Shown here: positions 1 through 12,083 of the stretch, one piece after another | How the letters are laid out: every line of letters starts with the position of its first letter | How positions within the stretch are numbered: the first letter of the stretch is position 1 | Source: Lobosporangium transversale | Lineage: Eukaryota > Mortierellomycota > Mortierellomycetes > Mortierellales > Mortierellaceae | Direction of reading: 5' to 3' | Assembly: GCF_002105155.1 (NCBI RefSeq) | Contig: NW_019028981.1 | Span: 310,001-374,000, forward strand | Length of the DNA: 64,000 nucleotides | Translations under genes and position numbers: made by a program | The notes under the pieces: generated by a model | Seen by the model: the letters and a program-made list of their open reading frames with translations, nothing else | Databases searched by the model: none | What the model was told of the DNA's origin: nothing

Positions 1-818
1 CGAAGACTATCCAACAAGAACAGTATCCGGCCTTGTTCGCTCGCAGGGTTCTAAGGCACTCGAAAGGGTTTAGAGCGGATACTGTGGAGTGTACATTTAT
101 CGCTCATTAATATTATCTACTGTTATTTTCCTGTTCCTTTGCGCTTCCTATGTACCTTTCTTCACTTCTGATCTATCGGTCAGAGGAATTGGTCATGAGT
201 CTTCGCGAATAATCTGCTATTGATGTAGATTTGCGATGATACCCGCAAGGGTTTAGAGTCATGAATGAGAAGTCAGCGTGCAGCAGGCGAGTGATTTCTT
301 CCAATGAGGTATAAATGACACTCAATCGGTGGTACGGCACTCTTCTTCTATGACGAAGACTATCCAACAAGAACAGTATCCGGCCTTGTTCGCTCGCAGG
401 GTTCTAAGGCACTCGAAAGGGTTTAGAGCGGATACTGTGGAGTGTACATTTATCGCTCATTAATATTATCTACTGTTATTTTCCTGTTCCTTTGCGCTTC
501 CTATGTACCTTTCTTCACTTCTGATCTATCGGTCAGAGGAATTGGTCATGAGTCTTCGCGAATAATCTGCTATTGATGTAGATTTGCGATGATACCCGCA
601 AGGGTTTAGAGTCATGAATGAGAAGTCAGCGTGCAGCAGGCGAGTGATTTCTTCCAATGAGGTATAAATGACACTCAATCGGTGGTACGGCACTCTTCTT
701 CTATGACGAAGACTATCCAACAAGAACAGTATCCGGCCTTGTTCGCTCGCAGGGTTCTAAGGCACTCGAAAGGGTTTAGAGCGGATACTGTGGAGTGTAC
801 ATTTATCGCTCATTAATA
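1..818. repeat. 353-bp tandem repeat, two full copies plus a partial third
   Basis: The sequence starting at base 1 recurs at 354 and again at 707, an exact 353-bp period by eye. Copies span 1-353, 354-706 and 707 to about 818, where the third copy diverges after the shared cattaat. Each unit contains two imperfect internal copies of a gggtttagag motif. The small reading frames inside simply repeat with the unit and look non-coding. The left edge of the window cuts the array, so its true copy number is unknown. It could be a subtelomeric or intergenic satellite; nothing identifies it as rDNA. Confidence 0.9.
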
Positions 819-1294
819 ATATTTATCTTAACTCTGTTTTTTTCCATGCAGCTTTATCTTTTTGTAAACCCTGAGTTGACCTGTAAGGCTATCTAACTGT
901 TTAGTACCTGTAGATCTATGTCTGTGGTCCCGGCCCGAAGGGAGAATACTTGACTGGTTTGAATAAAACAGAGGACTTGGTCTTATTTTCCTAGATGTAT
1001 AATTACGACTGTCCCGCCTTGGTACCCACCCTTTTGTCGTTTTTATACCTCGTCCCTTTGGCTCTTTCAGAAGCGAGCGGACCATCATTGTGCCTAGGGA
1101 TTAATTTATTCTTTTCCTACAGATTTATCTTGCAATAAAAAAGAATATCTCGCTGATTTAAGCTTATTCTCTCTATTAAGATGGCATATTCGCTTGGTAT
1201 TACATTTTAATTTCATTTGTTTAAAGACTATTTCTGCATTCACACGATAAATGAAGAGGGTAGTGGAAACAGAATTGCTACGACTGGGTACTCT
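819..1294. other. Intergenic, no gene recognised
   Basis: This stretch lies between the satellite and the 3' end of the first gene. A basic 86-codon frame on the minus strand (828-1088) has no recognisable domain. I see no RNA gene. Confidence 0.5.
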
Positions 1295-3450
1295 TTAAGA
1301 AGAGTAGATATCTGATGATGTAGGGTCGGTAGGAGAGCTACCAAGAGTCTCGTCGTAAATATGCTTTTCTAATGAAGAGTAAAGCCACTCGTCATCACCC
1401 TTCTCGCTCTCCTCCGTTTCATACATCTCCACCGTCCTCTTGACACAACTCTACAATAAAGTCAAAACGAGACCCGTTAACCATTGTGTAACAAAACACA
1501 TGGTGATGGAAACCATCCATTAATCCATCTTACCCTGACTTGCAACAGGTGAGCGAGCCCTTGGGACTGAAGCTTCCACACTGTGGCAGTGGGGGGCAGT
1601 TGGTACGAACTGTACAAATGTACCAACATGATGTAGGCGCTGAAGGGGGATGCCCTCATCTCCATGGTCTTGAAACCTCGTCCTAAAAAAACAAGCAAGT
1701 TAACAGACCGAACTGCTACAACTTTCTAAAATAACTCAATGATCCTGAATAATTTACCTCCAGAGTATATGGCGAAGAATCTCGCTTGGCTACGGAAGTG
1801 CGAGCTCGGTTGCTCCTGAAACCGGTGGGATGAAATGAGGTGAAGATCTTTGAACAATGTCACATCAAGTTCGTGCAGGAACTTGGTCGACACCTCATCC
1901 CACTCCTTGTGACTCTCTACCACAAACCAGTCGCGCTTGTTGGTTGTGTCTCTGGCCACCAGATCTAGCTTTCGTCCGCTCTGTTTGCGCGGTGGGGAGG
2001 TCTCCATATCGACCTTGCGCCCCATATTCTTCCTCTTCCCCGATTCCAGGCCCGCCTTTTCTCCATCAATCATTGTCACTCCGTCTACATCTGACAACAA
2101 GCCCTTCATTATCGGCCATGCCTCTCTGGTCCAGAATGATTCTGACAGATCTTTGTTGTCAAATGGGCACGGCTTTGTGACATATAGCTGTGTCCTGAAA
2201 CCGTAGGATACTCTGTTAACATAGGCTGTCTGGTCTTATACAGCACAACAGGGGAAACCATCAACTTACCATGAGAGAAAAGATCTCAGTATCAGCTCAC
2301 ATGAATATCGGTCTTCCTTTGGGACTGGTACTGACGCGACATGCTCGCCTCTGAGAAGAGCCAATCTGACATCGTATAGGTACCTCTCAATTGTCTCTGA
2401 TAATCTGGGGAGTTGGAAGTCACCCACTTTCTTCATTTCCTCCCACTCATCTACAGTAAAGAGAACTCTTGTTCTCTCACAGCCAAAGTCGATTGTGTAT
2501 GAGCGCATCCTATAACACATACAAGGCCATGAATACGGCGTTACGCTGTTAATTGGACCTCATAAAGTACAAACAAGATGAAGAAAAAAAAGAAAGTTTT
2601 TAGAGCATAAGACATACTTGAAGTTGGCCTCTTGCTTCATGCTTGCATGGTAAAGAACCTCTTCAACTGCTCTGCCGCTTCTAAGCTTCCAGAACTGTGA
2701 TCGATCCATAGCAGCAAAGCGCTACCGTAGGATCAAGCACCGATTGTCTGTTAATCTCAAGAAAGACATTTTGTTCCATACTAATGTAGTCTCCCCGCAC
2801 TCTGGAGTATTGACTCGATGTGCATACCGCTTTCCGGCTACTCAGATCGGGCTTCGCGCTGGTCATGGCCGTGATAGTTTTCATCGACGTCGAATTTATA
2901 TTCGTGATCGATCGCTTTCGCTTCTTGAAGCTTAGCGATGACAATGATGATGAGGACACTGAAGATGCTCTATTGACCACTTGACTAGATGTTCCGCCAT
3001 CTATATACGAAATCACAGCATTAGCATGAAATTTTACCATCAATGGACCATTCATTAATGCATACTTTTGTTGCAAGGAGTGTTACCATCTTTCAACATG
3101 CTTCCGGCTCCCTTGGCGAGTGAGGCATAGCCTTCTGCAAGACTTTGTTTAGCCTCGTCCTTTTTCATCTCGACCTGCCACACCGCGTGTTTTTGGCGGA
3201 ATAACTCGACGCTCGTGGTCGACAAAAGGCCCTCAGCCCTCTCTCTAACTTCCTTCGGTGCCTTCGCGTGCCCTGCAATAGTTGCCAGTCCATTTCTGTA
3301 TCTCTCAAAATACGCCTCAATCGTCTCCTGCTTCGATGAGACCTTAAGGAATGACAGCACGTCATTCCAGCTAGAACATGGAGTAGTCTTGAAAAAGACT
3401 CCTACTCTCATGTTCGTCAAGGCTTTCCATGAGAGTCGAGACTTTGACAT
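1295..3450 (-). CDS. Hypothetical multi-exon protein with a weak nuclease-like motif
   Basis: My model has seven exons: 3450-3087, 3000-2726, 2694-2618, 2509-2301, 2225-1758, 1682-1534 and 1450-1295, giving about 565 aa. Phases match at every junction. The intron at 2695-2725 would be only 31 nt; using a donor at 2740 makes it 46 nt, also in frame. The N-terminal ~120 residues look helical and charged, followed by a Ser/Lys-rich linker. The most ordered part is encoded around 2225-1758, where GRKLDLVARD is followed about 12 residues later by FVVESHKEWDE (roughly residues 390-415). That spacing resembles the D...ExK core of PD-(D/E)xK nucleases, but the last position is His, so this is only a hint. 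The architecture looks like members of a large lineage-specific family I associate with Mortierella-type genomes; that is memory-based inference. Function unknown. Confidence 0.6.
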
Positions 3451-4551
3451 TGTATATGATAATTATTGAAGATTGATGTTGAACTATAAGTACCCAATTT
3501 AATTGCAAATATATAAAAGTTATGAATAGACTGAAGAGTTATGGAGAAATAAAGAAGAGGGAAAGAGGGCAACGGCGCTTTTAAATACTCGTTTTCACAC
3601 CATACAACTAAAAAAACAACATTTTCTAAAAATGGTGGCAAAGGTGAACAAAAAAACTTGACGCACAGTTCAAAATTCACACACCTTGCGAGCGTACTAA
3701 AAGACATATTCATGCAACTATTGAAGGTGGGTGGAAAGCCATCTGTCTGTAATATCGCTCTAGTGCTTTGTCTGTAGTACAACCCCCGGGTTCATAAGCA
3801 CATGAAGCTGGACCGAAAAACCAATATTAAGACTACTGCTAGGACATAAGCTGTACAAACCACACAGACGTGGAGTGGAGTAGATTAATTGTTGAATAAG
3901 AAAAAAGAAAAGACAAGACTGGTTTCATGAGGATCTTTCACCGCGTTCTGAGAACACATCACACTTCTAAATATGGGCTGATGAACAGTATGATAGTGCC
4001 TACTTTGCGCCTACCTGCATGAGTGGTAGCTTAACTCTAATATCTGAGCATGTTTACAGCAACCAGAAAACCTCATTTAGTTTTGTCTGAACGATGTAAT
4101 AGAGGAGGGCAGCGTTTTATGGATGATGTATATGAGTGAATTGGCTGGATTTACGACTGAAATGGAGAACAGTGTACTCGTTGAAGGACTTGGGCAATGC
4201 TTATTGGTACTGTAACCAAAAGACTGAAAGCAGTGGAGGCTATATGGATCTAGTATTCGCTATTTTGATATGGCTCCTTTCTCTTCTGCCGAAATCTCAA
4301 TAGATAACTTAATCTCTTAAACGAAGTTACAAATCTACTTACTATGCTAATTGATAAAAGTATTAAAATTCAGTGCAAATGTTTTTTTATTTTTATTTTT
4401 ATTTTTATTTTTATTTTTTTAATTAGAAGGTGCGCAAAAGACATGAATGTGTGATGATAATATAAAAATGCTATTTGTATTGTACATGGGGTGTTCTTGC
4501 TTCAATCATCTACCCTTACTCTAATGTGTTTGATTGTCACCAAAAATGTTT
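3451..4551. other. Intergenic region, AT-rich
   Basis: This holds the upstream side of the hypothetical gene and the 3' side of SDA1. The only structure is a run of TTTTTA repeats at about 4383-4420. The open frames are short and featureless. Confidence 0.5.
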
Positions 4552-5951
4552 TCACTTCTTCATCATCTTCTGCTTCTTGATATGTGCATGAAGTTGAATC
4601 TGCTTATCCCTCAAGCTCATCTTCTTCTTCTCGCGGACTTCACGTTTGTGAGCAATCATCATAAAGTTCTTGCCCTTAGCCTTTTCCTTGTTCGTAGTTG
4701 ATCCACGGTCATTCGATCCTTTGCGTGAACCAAACTTTTCTCGTCCCTCACGTCCGTTCTTGATCGACTCCATACGCTCTGCATAATCCTGCTTGGCCTT
4801 CTTACGTGGTCCGATAATCGACCCAATCGAGACCTCACCTTCTTGTTGAGTTTCATCCGAAGGCGCAGGACGCTTGCCTGAATTAGCACGGGTTGGATTC
4901 ATTTTTTGATCCGCTTGCTTAGCCATTTTTAAAGCCTCGATCTTTGCAAAATCTGCAGGTGTGAGAATCTTGGTCGTTGCCAGCAGCTGAGCAGCAGCCA
5001 ATTTTTCTTTACGCTCTGCCTCCATCTGTAGACGCTTAGCCTTGGTCTGTTCATCTTCTTCCTTAACGTTCATATCCGCATCGTCATCATCATTAGGCAA
5101 CAGACCTTTCTTTTTCAAACGACGTTCCTTATTAGCAGACAGACGCTTTGTCTTCGGTTTCTTATTTCCATTCTCATCCTCTGATTCTTCACCATCTGAC
5201 AGCTTAATGTTCAAATCGTTATCATCATCTGAAACATTAATCCAACCACCTTCTTCATCATCATTCTCCTCCTCAGAAGCCTCTTCCCATTCGTCCCAGT
5301 CATTATCATCTCCCTCTCCGTTGTTGCTGTCCCCATCTGCATTCTCGGCCAAGAGTTGAAGATCCGCAAAGTCAGCATCATTATGGGTTTCACCATAAGC
5401 AGAAGGTTTGAGGCTGCGCATGTTCATCGTAGCGCCACGGCCACGATCCTTCTTCTTCAAAAGCTCCGGATTGATCTCTCGGAAGAGACCAATTAATGAA
5501 CGAGAGGCCATCATTACTCCTTTATCTCTGTGATTCTTGTACTCAGTCAAATCCTGAAGCAATGTTGCATTCATGGCTAGAGGGCATCGAGAGACGATCT
5601 CTCGAATACCGTTCAGACCTGCCGCCATGACCTCTGCAGCACAATGTTCTGTCACAAAGTTGTTGGCTAATGTTCTGATCACAGGCTCAACCACATCTGG
5701 TGGCACGAGATCATGTGAGGCTTGAGCAGAAATGGCGATGATTTGAGTTACATCCTTCTGGGTCGGTTGAAGACGCTTCTGGAGATATGGATAAAATCCG
5801 AGAACCGTTAGCTTGTGTACACCAATGATACGAGAAATCAAGTTCATCAACATCAGCTGAACTTCGTGACGCTCACGAGATGAAGCCAGATGAGAGTAGA
5901 GCTTTTCACTGAAACCTGAAAGCATAAAAAAAATCATTTGGTTATTCTCTT

Positions 5952-5982
<31 letters not shown>

Positions 5983-7223
5983 AAAAAAAAAAAAGAACTA
6001 TTCGTCCATGTAAAAATAAAAAATAAGGGATTAAGTACCTTGAGGATCGTTCAACAAATGAAGTGCTGAAAAATTAAAAGTTTCGGCCTTCTTCTTAGCC
6101 TTTTGCTTCTTCTTCAAGGTCGCGAGCATTTTATCCATCTGTTTTGCTTTGGATTTTGTCTTCTTGCTGACGTTCTGTTTATGCTGCATGGATTTGATAT
6201 CTGGTAATTCGTCTTCATCATCTGAATCATCGTCTGCTTCATTATTACCCAGGAAGAACTGAAGTGCAGTAACCATGATCTTGGTTACAGGCGAGAAACA
6301 AGCATGCGCAATAACATTAACAGTCTTGGCATCATTCCTAGTTTGTCCGTAAAGAATATAGACAATATATATCAGCAGTTAGTACTCATTACACCATAAA
6401 ACAGCTCCGTAGTTGCAGAATTTTTTTTTTTCCTTCGTACCAAATATTTTTGCGATACAGTTCGATACAGACATCAAGACTGCGCTTAGCTGCGATGGCA
6501 TTTTCGCTTCCTGTCCCCGCAGCGCCCTCAGCAGAAGTCAACATTGTATACATGAATCCTTGAAGTGTCTTATTCATCTTGTTGTTCTTGGCCTTCTGAT
6601 TGCTGACTTTGATGTCATTTACAATGTGATTATAGAGAATGTCACGGAGCATCTTGTCTCTGCAGCGGAATAAAGTGAAAAAGAGCGAAAGTAGACTGGT
6701 AGAGGAAATCATCTCTCTGTTGCGAAGAAGAACCAACGCCTGCACCATGGTACGGCGGAGCTCTGGATTGAGGATCTGGTAGTGCTTAGATAGAAGTGCA
6801 ATGATTTGATCTGGGAATTCTTTTGTCTCTTCAGGGTAACAAGGAGACACCTATTGAGACCAAAGAAATAAAAATAAGGTAGTGATAATAATAGTAATAG
6901 GTAATTAGTACTAAATTACACCTATTCCTTGCTTCGAAAGTATCTTCATGCATTAGATGAAAGAAGGACAATGAGAAAGAGAATATATGTGTGTAGAGAG
7001 TTAAAGAGTTGGTTGGAATTCGTACCTGGGCGATAAAGTTGATCAGATCCTGAAAGTCAGTTGAAAGTTCTTCAGGCTTGAGCTCAAAGATAGTTCTAGA
7101 GGATTCAAAGTGACGAAGCTGTTGCAAAAACTCCTCTTTGTATGAAAGGGGATCTCGTTTAATGAGATTTTGCAGCTGTGGGATGTTTGTGGGCAACAAT
7201 GCCGCCCTATTGCGCTTTCCCAT
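4552..7223 (-). CDS. SDA1: SDA1-like ribosome biogenesis protein
   Basis: SDA1 is a nuclear protein needed for 60S pre-ribosome maturation and export, and in yeast also for G1 progression and actin organisation. Four exons (7223-7026, 6850-6441, 6337-6039, 5915-4552) give 756 aa, close to the 767-aa yeast protein. The N-terminus [20 protein letters not shown] and the block around [16 protein letters not shown] are family signatures. So is the stretch [20 protein letters not shown], followed by [20 protein letters not shown]. The second half has long acidic Asp/Glu runs, and the C-terminus is basic (KKQKMMKK), as expected for a nucleolar protein. Intron 3 carries a long sense-strand T tract near its acceptor. 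The identification is firm; the exact residues at the splice joins are inferred from phase and sites. Confidence 0.95.
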
Positions 7224-8674
7224 GGTATACCGATGTGAAAAATGAGAAAAGGGAAAGGTGATGAGAGAAAGGTCTGCAGTTACTAGCGAACCATAAAAAA
7301 AAAAAAAAAAAAAAAAAGCTGCAAATCAAAACAATAAACAGCAGTCCTCTGTCGTGCATTTACAGAGGGTTTTGTTGTAGCACAAGTTTCTGCAGGTTAT
7401 TCATGATTTGTCATTAGGGCTGTGCCTAATTTTTGGAACGTTGGTCAAACGCGACAGATAGGAGGCATTTATTCTTTTTCCCGTCGCTATTTTTGTTGAT
7501 GCATTTTCTGGAATCACAAGACGTTCTTTAGAAGATGTCAACATTCATGAACACAATATTGCAATATGTGACATATAGTCGCAAACATCAATGAGTGGCA
7601 GAATACAAATCGAAATTTGCTACAGCCCACAGTATATAAACACATTTATATACATGTATACCTCATTTTTTTATTTTTTATTTTTTTGTTTATATATTTG
7701 TCAGGACATGGATGCGCAGACTCACTCATTCATGTTATGTGGTTGTTTTATCGTCAATGATTTTGAGGGGTTGAGAAAAGGATGATATTGCAATGCTCTG
7801 TCTAGAAAAGTGTCTCAAAAAGCTGAGACTAAAAAGAAATGTGACAAAAAGAAAAGAAAAGACAAGAAGAGAGATGCCAAGCTATCGTCATGGATTCCCT
7901 TTCTACGAGAGGTGTAAAAATAAAAAAATAAAAATAAAAATAAGAATAGATCCGTGCGTATGTGATGTGTAAGAGAAGATCTTATGCACGTTTTTGTCGT
8001 TTTGTCTGGTTTTTCTGGAGCATATTTGTCCAAGTGATTGAACAGCAGGGTTGTGGAATAGGGGGTGCTCAGGGATGTTCAAATGGAGTAAAGAATGCTC
8101 AAGCAGGCGGTGCCAATGCAACATCAGGAACAATCATGTAATGGATTCCCTCATTTTAATCTCCAACAAGGGTACATATAATTAATGATATACATTCTCA
8201 TCCATCCGCTCTGCCCCCTTTCTTCTTTTAAGCCCAACTTCATCCTCAATTTCATTTTTTTGGTACTGATACAACGGCAAGAATTCTGATTATTGTTCCA
8301 CATTTGGTCCCCCGCTCGCCACTATTTGGTTCCTGGTTTCTGGTCCCTGGTCTCAGCATCCTGTTTTTCTCTTTCTCTTCTCTTTCTCTTTTTCTTTTCT
8401 CTCATTCTCTCTTCATCCTCTCCCATTCTCTTTCTCCTGTTCTCATTGCATTCCACTTCGTTAGTAAGTGCAATCACACTTCACACTTCACACTTCACAC
8501 TTCACACTTCACACTTCACGCTCTCCTCCATTTGCTCATATTGCTGTAAGCAACGGCTCACTCTTCTTTTCTTACTCTCTTAATTCCTTCTCCTCTTCCT
8601 CTCTTCCTCTCTCTCCTTCTCTTTCGTCTTAGCTTCTCCCTTTCACACATACACAAGCATTCTTGGCAGTAGCC
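7224..8674. other. Intergenic region between divergent SDA1 and ADAM genes
   Basis: It contains an A23 tract (about 7285-7307) just upstream of SDA1, AT-rich sequence, and C/T-rich DNA from 8340 leading to the ADAM gene. A 7-bp acacttc minisatellite (about 8474-8519, roughly six units) lies in the presumed promoter or 5' UTR. No convincing gene is present. Confidence 0.5.
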
Positions 8675-11600
8675 ATGATCACATCATTAAGGCATAGCCT
8701 TTTGGCACTGTTGTCGATCCTCGCACTGTCTTCGACCTTTACAAATCCAGTTCAAGGTAAATACTAAGCAATTTTGTACACACAGACACAGGGATGGACA
8801 ACCATCCCTTCTCTATTCACGATATCGCGTGTGTACCAACTCATCATCCACATCTATTTCTCACTATCATTCTTTATCCCTTTCTCCGCATAATATAACA
8901 GCACATTCCACAGCATTGCCTATAATCACCCGCTCAGAACATGTCCGCAGTCTACGCCACGACATTCTGCCAAGGATAGCATCCTATACTCTTCACAGAG
9001 ACCAGCCACTTGCAAAACGGACGATCGACCAGCGCCTCACCGCCTCTCCCGAAATCATTACCAAAGATGACACAATCCGACTTCAATTTAATGCTTTCAA
9101 CACTACTTTTCATCTCTATCTTGAGCCCAATACGGATCTGATTCATCCCGATGCCGACCTGGGACCTGATAACATATTCGATGATATCAAGCCTTTTAAG
9201 GGCGTCGTCATTGAGGATCAGCAATATTCTGATCAAAAGTGGAAACGAGCTGCAACAACATCACGAATAACCAAGAGAACAATCGAACACATGCAATATG
9301 AGGAAGGTATTGTTGGTTGGGCACGAATGACAGTCGAGCATGATGCTAACAGGTAACCATTACCGCTAATAACATTAAATATATTTTAAGATTAAAATGA
9401 CGATGTGAGGACACCAAAATAACAAGACCCTTGCTATCTTCGTTTCATAGTGCGGATAATCTTATACTCCGAGGAGCATTCATGGTCAAAGGCGATACCT
9501 ATCATGTCACAACAAAGAAAACCTATCATGTTCAAAAGCGATCTGAGGACGCATTACCTACAGCCGCTACATCCTTCGATTCTAGTCTCATCATCTTCCG
9601 CGACTCGGATCTCTACAGACCTGCTCTGCTCGCAAAGAATAAGAGGGGACTGAACGCTGAGAATGTCGTCTGTGGATCGGACCATATGCTCAACAAAACA
9701 GCTTCCTATATAGAAGCCACTTCATCTCATGGCTATTATTACCCACCTGATGTGTTAACGACGGTCCCTATGGCTAGAGGCTCAGACATGTCATCCTCGT
9801 GGATGGACGTGCTGACCTCGCCTCTCACTAAGCGTCAAGTTACCGTTCAAGCTGCAGGACCAAATCCTGTTCCCGAGGGCTGTCCTACTAACCGTCTCGT
9901 TACTTATATGGTAAGACTCACTGCGCCTCGTCGCTCTACGCCACTACAGCCTTTTTCTCTTCTGCGACTTTATTTTATTAATAATTCTACTCACTCTAAT
10001 ATATCATCCAGGGTGTTGCCGCCGATTGCGCCTACGTTCGCGAGCATGGAGGACAATCAGAAGCAAGAAAACAGATATTTGCCAACTTCAATACTGCCTC
10101 TGAGATTTATGAAAGTACATTTAATGTTGCATTGGGGATCATTTCACTAAATATCAAAAGCGAAAACTGTCCGACCACCCCAGTTGCGGGTGAAGAATGG
10201 AACCAGGACTGCTCACCTTCATACTCTATTGACAAGCGTCTGAGTGACTTTAGTCGCTGGAGAGGCGCGGATGATCGTCCAAGCGATGGGGCAGGATTAT
10301 GGCATTTGATGACAAAGTGCAATACAGGAGCTGTGGTTGGGATCGCATGGACAAAAGCTCTTTGCCAGGCATCATCACAGCGTCAGGGTTCCGGACAAAA
10401 CGTTCAATACACTGCAGGCACAGGAGTCTCGTCATCTACACCCACAGAATGGATGGTGGTTGCACATGAAATCGGTCATGGATTTGGAGCTATTCATGAC
10501 TGTACGGCTCAATCATGCCCTGCTGACATTGGACAATGCTGCCCACTTTCCGCCACGACCTGTAACGCCGGTGGACAGTACATTATGAATCCTTCTGAAC
10601 AATCAGCTACGCGTGTTTTCTCACCCTGCAGTATCAGAGCCATTTGTGGTACTATTCAAAGTTCTTCTGGGCGATGCCTTCAACCTCCAGGCACTCGTCA
10701 GACTCAGAATGGTGAAGCCAATATTTGTGGCAATGGAATCAAAGAGACTGGGGAGGATTGTGACTGCGGCTCACCCGAGGAGTGTGCCAAAGATCCTTGC
10801 TGTGATGGTACGACTTGCAAGTTCAAGGCTGGCGCTGTTTGCGATGATTTGAATGACGACTGTTGTCTGAATTGTCAATTGCGACCAACAGGATATGTTT
10901 GCCGTCAGGCTATCTCAGAATGTGATATCCAGGAGGTCTGTTCTGGAACAAGTGGGTCTTGCCCTGCCGATGTGAAACTGCCCGATCTGACACCATGCAA
11001 AGGCTCTAATAATGCAACAGGACTTCAATGTGCTAATGGGGTCTGTACTTCGCGTGATCTACAATGTCGCCAGCAGGATCGACAAGGCATCACCAAGCAA
11101 TGTGAAGCCTCCAACTCCTGCGACTTGATGTGCAACGACCCAAGCGGAAGCGCCTTGAGATGCATGCAAATCCCTGGAACTTATTTTATCGATGGCACTC
11201 CCTGTGGGTTTGGAGGTACCTGTTCTGGAGGTAAATGCGCTTACAGTAATGGTATCAATGGTGTCCTAAACTGGGCCAAAAACCATCTATCGATTGTGAT
11301 CCCAGTAGCTTGCGTTATTGGTCTAATCTTGCTTTGTTGTATTTGGGGCTGCTGCTGCTCTGGAACATCGAGGCGTCGGCGACAGAAGAAGATGACGCGA
11401 AGACCATCATCTGTGCTCAGACCCAGCGGATCATTCCGTTCTCGAACGGCTCCTCTTGGAGCACAGCATACAGGTCAGCACTATCCAATGGGAGCTCTTT
11501 CTCCGCCCCCACCTACATACCACGATCCATCAATACTTTTGCGAAATAGAGAAGAACAGCAACTTCAGCGGGCTCTTGAGGAAAGTCGCCGCGAATACGA

Positions 11601-11901
11601 AACGCACTCACACACCCTAAATGACAGAGAATCTAATAACTTTCCCTCAATGCCAGAACCACAATCGCAATCGCAATCGCAAAATGGTGCAACTGTCGTC
11701 TCGACACCCGTTGTGAGGACTTCGCCACTGCCAGCATTTGACCATACCAATGGTGCCGTTGTTCCTGCTACTGTCTATAATAATAACATTATTAGCAATA
11801 ACAGCAGCAACAATCCTTATCTCAACAGTAATAGCCATAGCCAAAGTACCAATCCTTTTGTAGATCAGCCTTCACAGATACCTTCAGGTGGACATATCTA
11901 G
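8675..11901 (+). CDS. ADAM-type metalloprotease with disintegrin domain, membrane-anchored
   Basis: Four exons (8675-8756, 8902-9352, 9451-9910, 10012-11901) give 960 aa. The start chosen is the ATG at 8675, because it opens a clear signal peptide (MITSLRHSLLALLSILALSS) that splices in phase to the long second exon. A prodomain follows, ending near LTKRQ, a possible Kex2/furin site. The catalytic domain has the metzincin zinc motif HEIGHGFGAIHD (His483, Glu484, His487, His493) and a downstream Met-turn-like YIMNPS. Next is a Cys-rich disintegrin domain (about residues 568-655, CGNGIKETGEDCDCGS) and a further Cys-rich region. One transmembrane helix follows at about 756-782, then a low-complexity cytoplasmic tail rich in Ser, Gln and Asn. 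This is the fungal ADAM (ADM) layout; the protease would act at or outside the plasma membrane. Substrates are unknown. Confidence 0.95.
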
Positions 11902-12083
11902 CTTTGTAATTTATCCATTTGTGTAAATATTCGATTATGTGTACTATTTCCTTGACATGTAAATAAAAATGCCGAAGATTGGTCATATTTCATCCCAAAA
12001 AAAAAAGCAGCAAAAATGAACATATAAATGAAGCAAAAGTCCAACTCATCACAGAGAGCATCCTATCTGTATTCCTGAACTCC

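Noticed and set aside
828..1088. 86-codon basic frame on the minus strand
   Set aside because: No recognisable domain, next to a satellite, and no splice partners; not supported as a gene.
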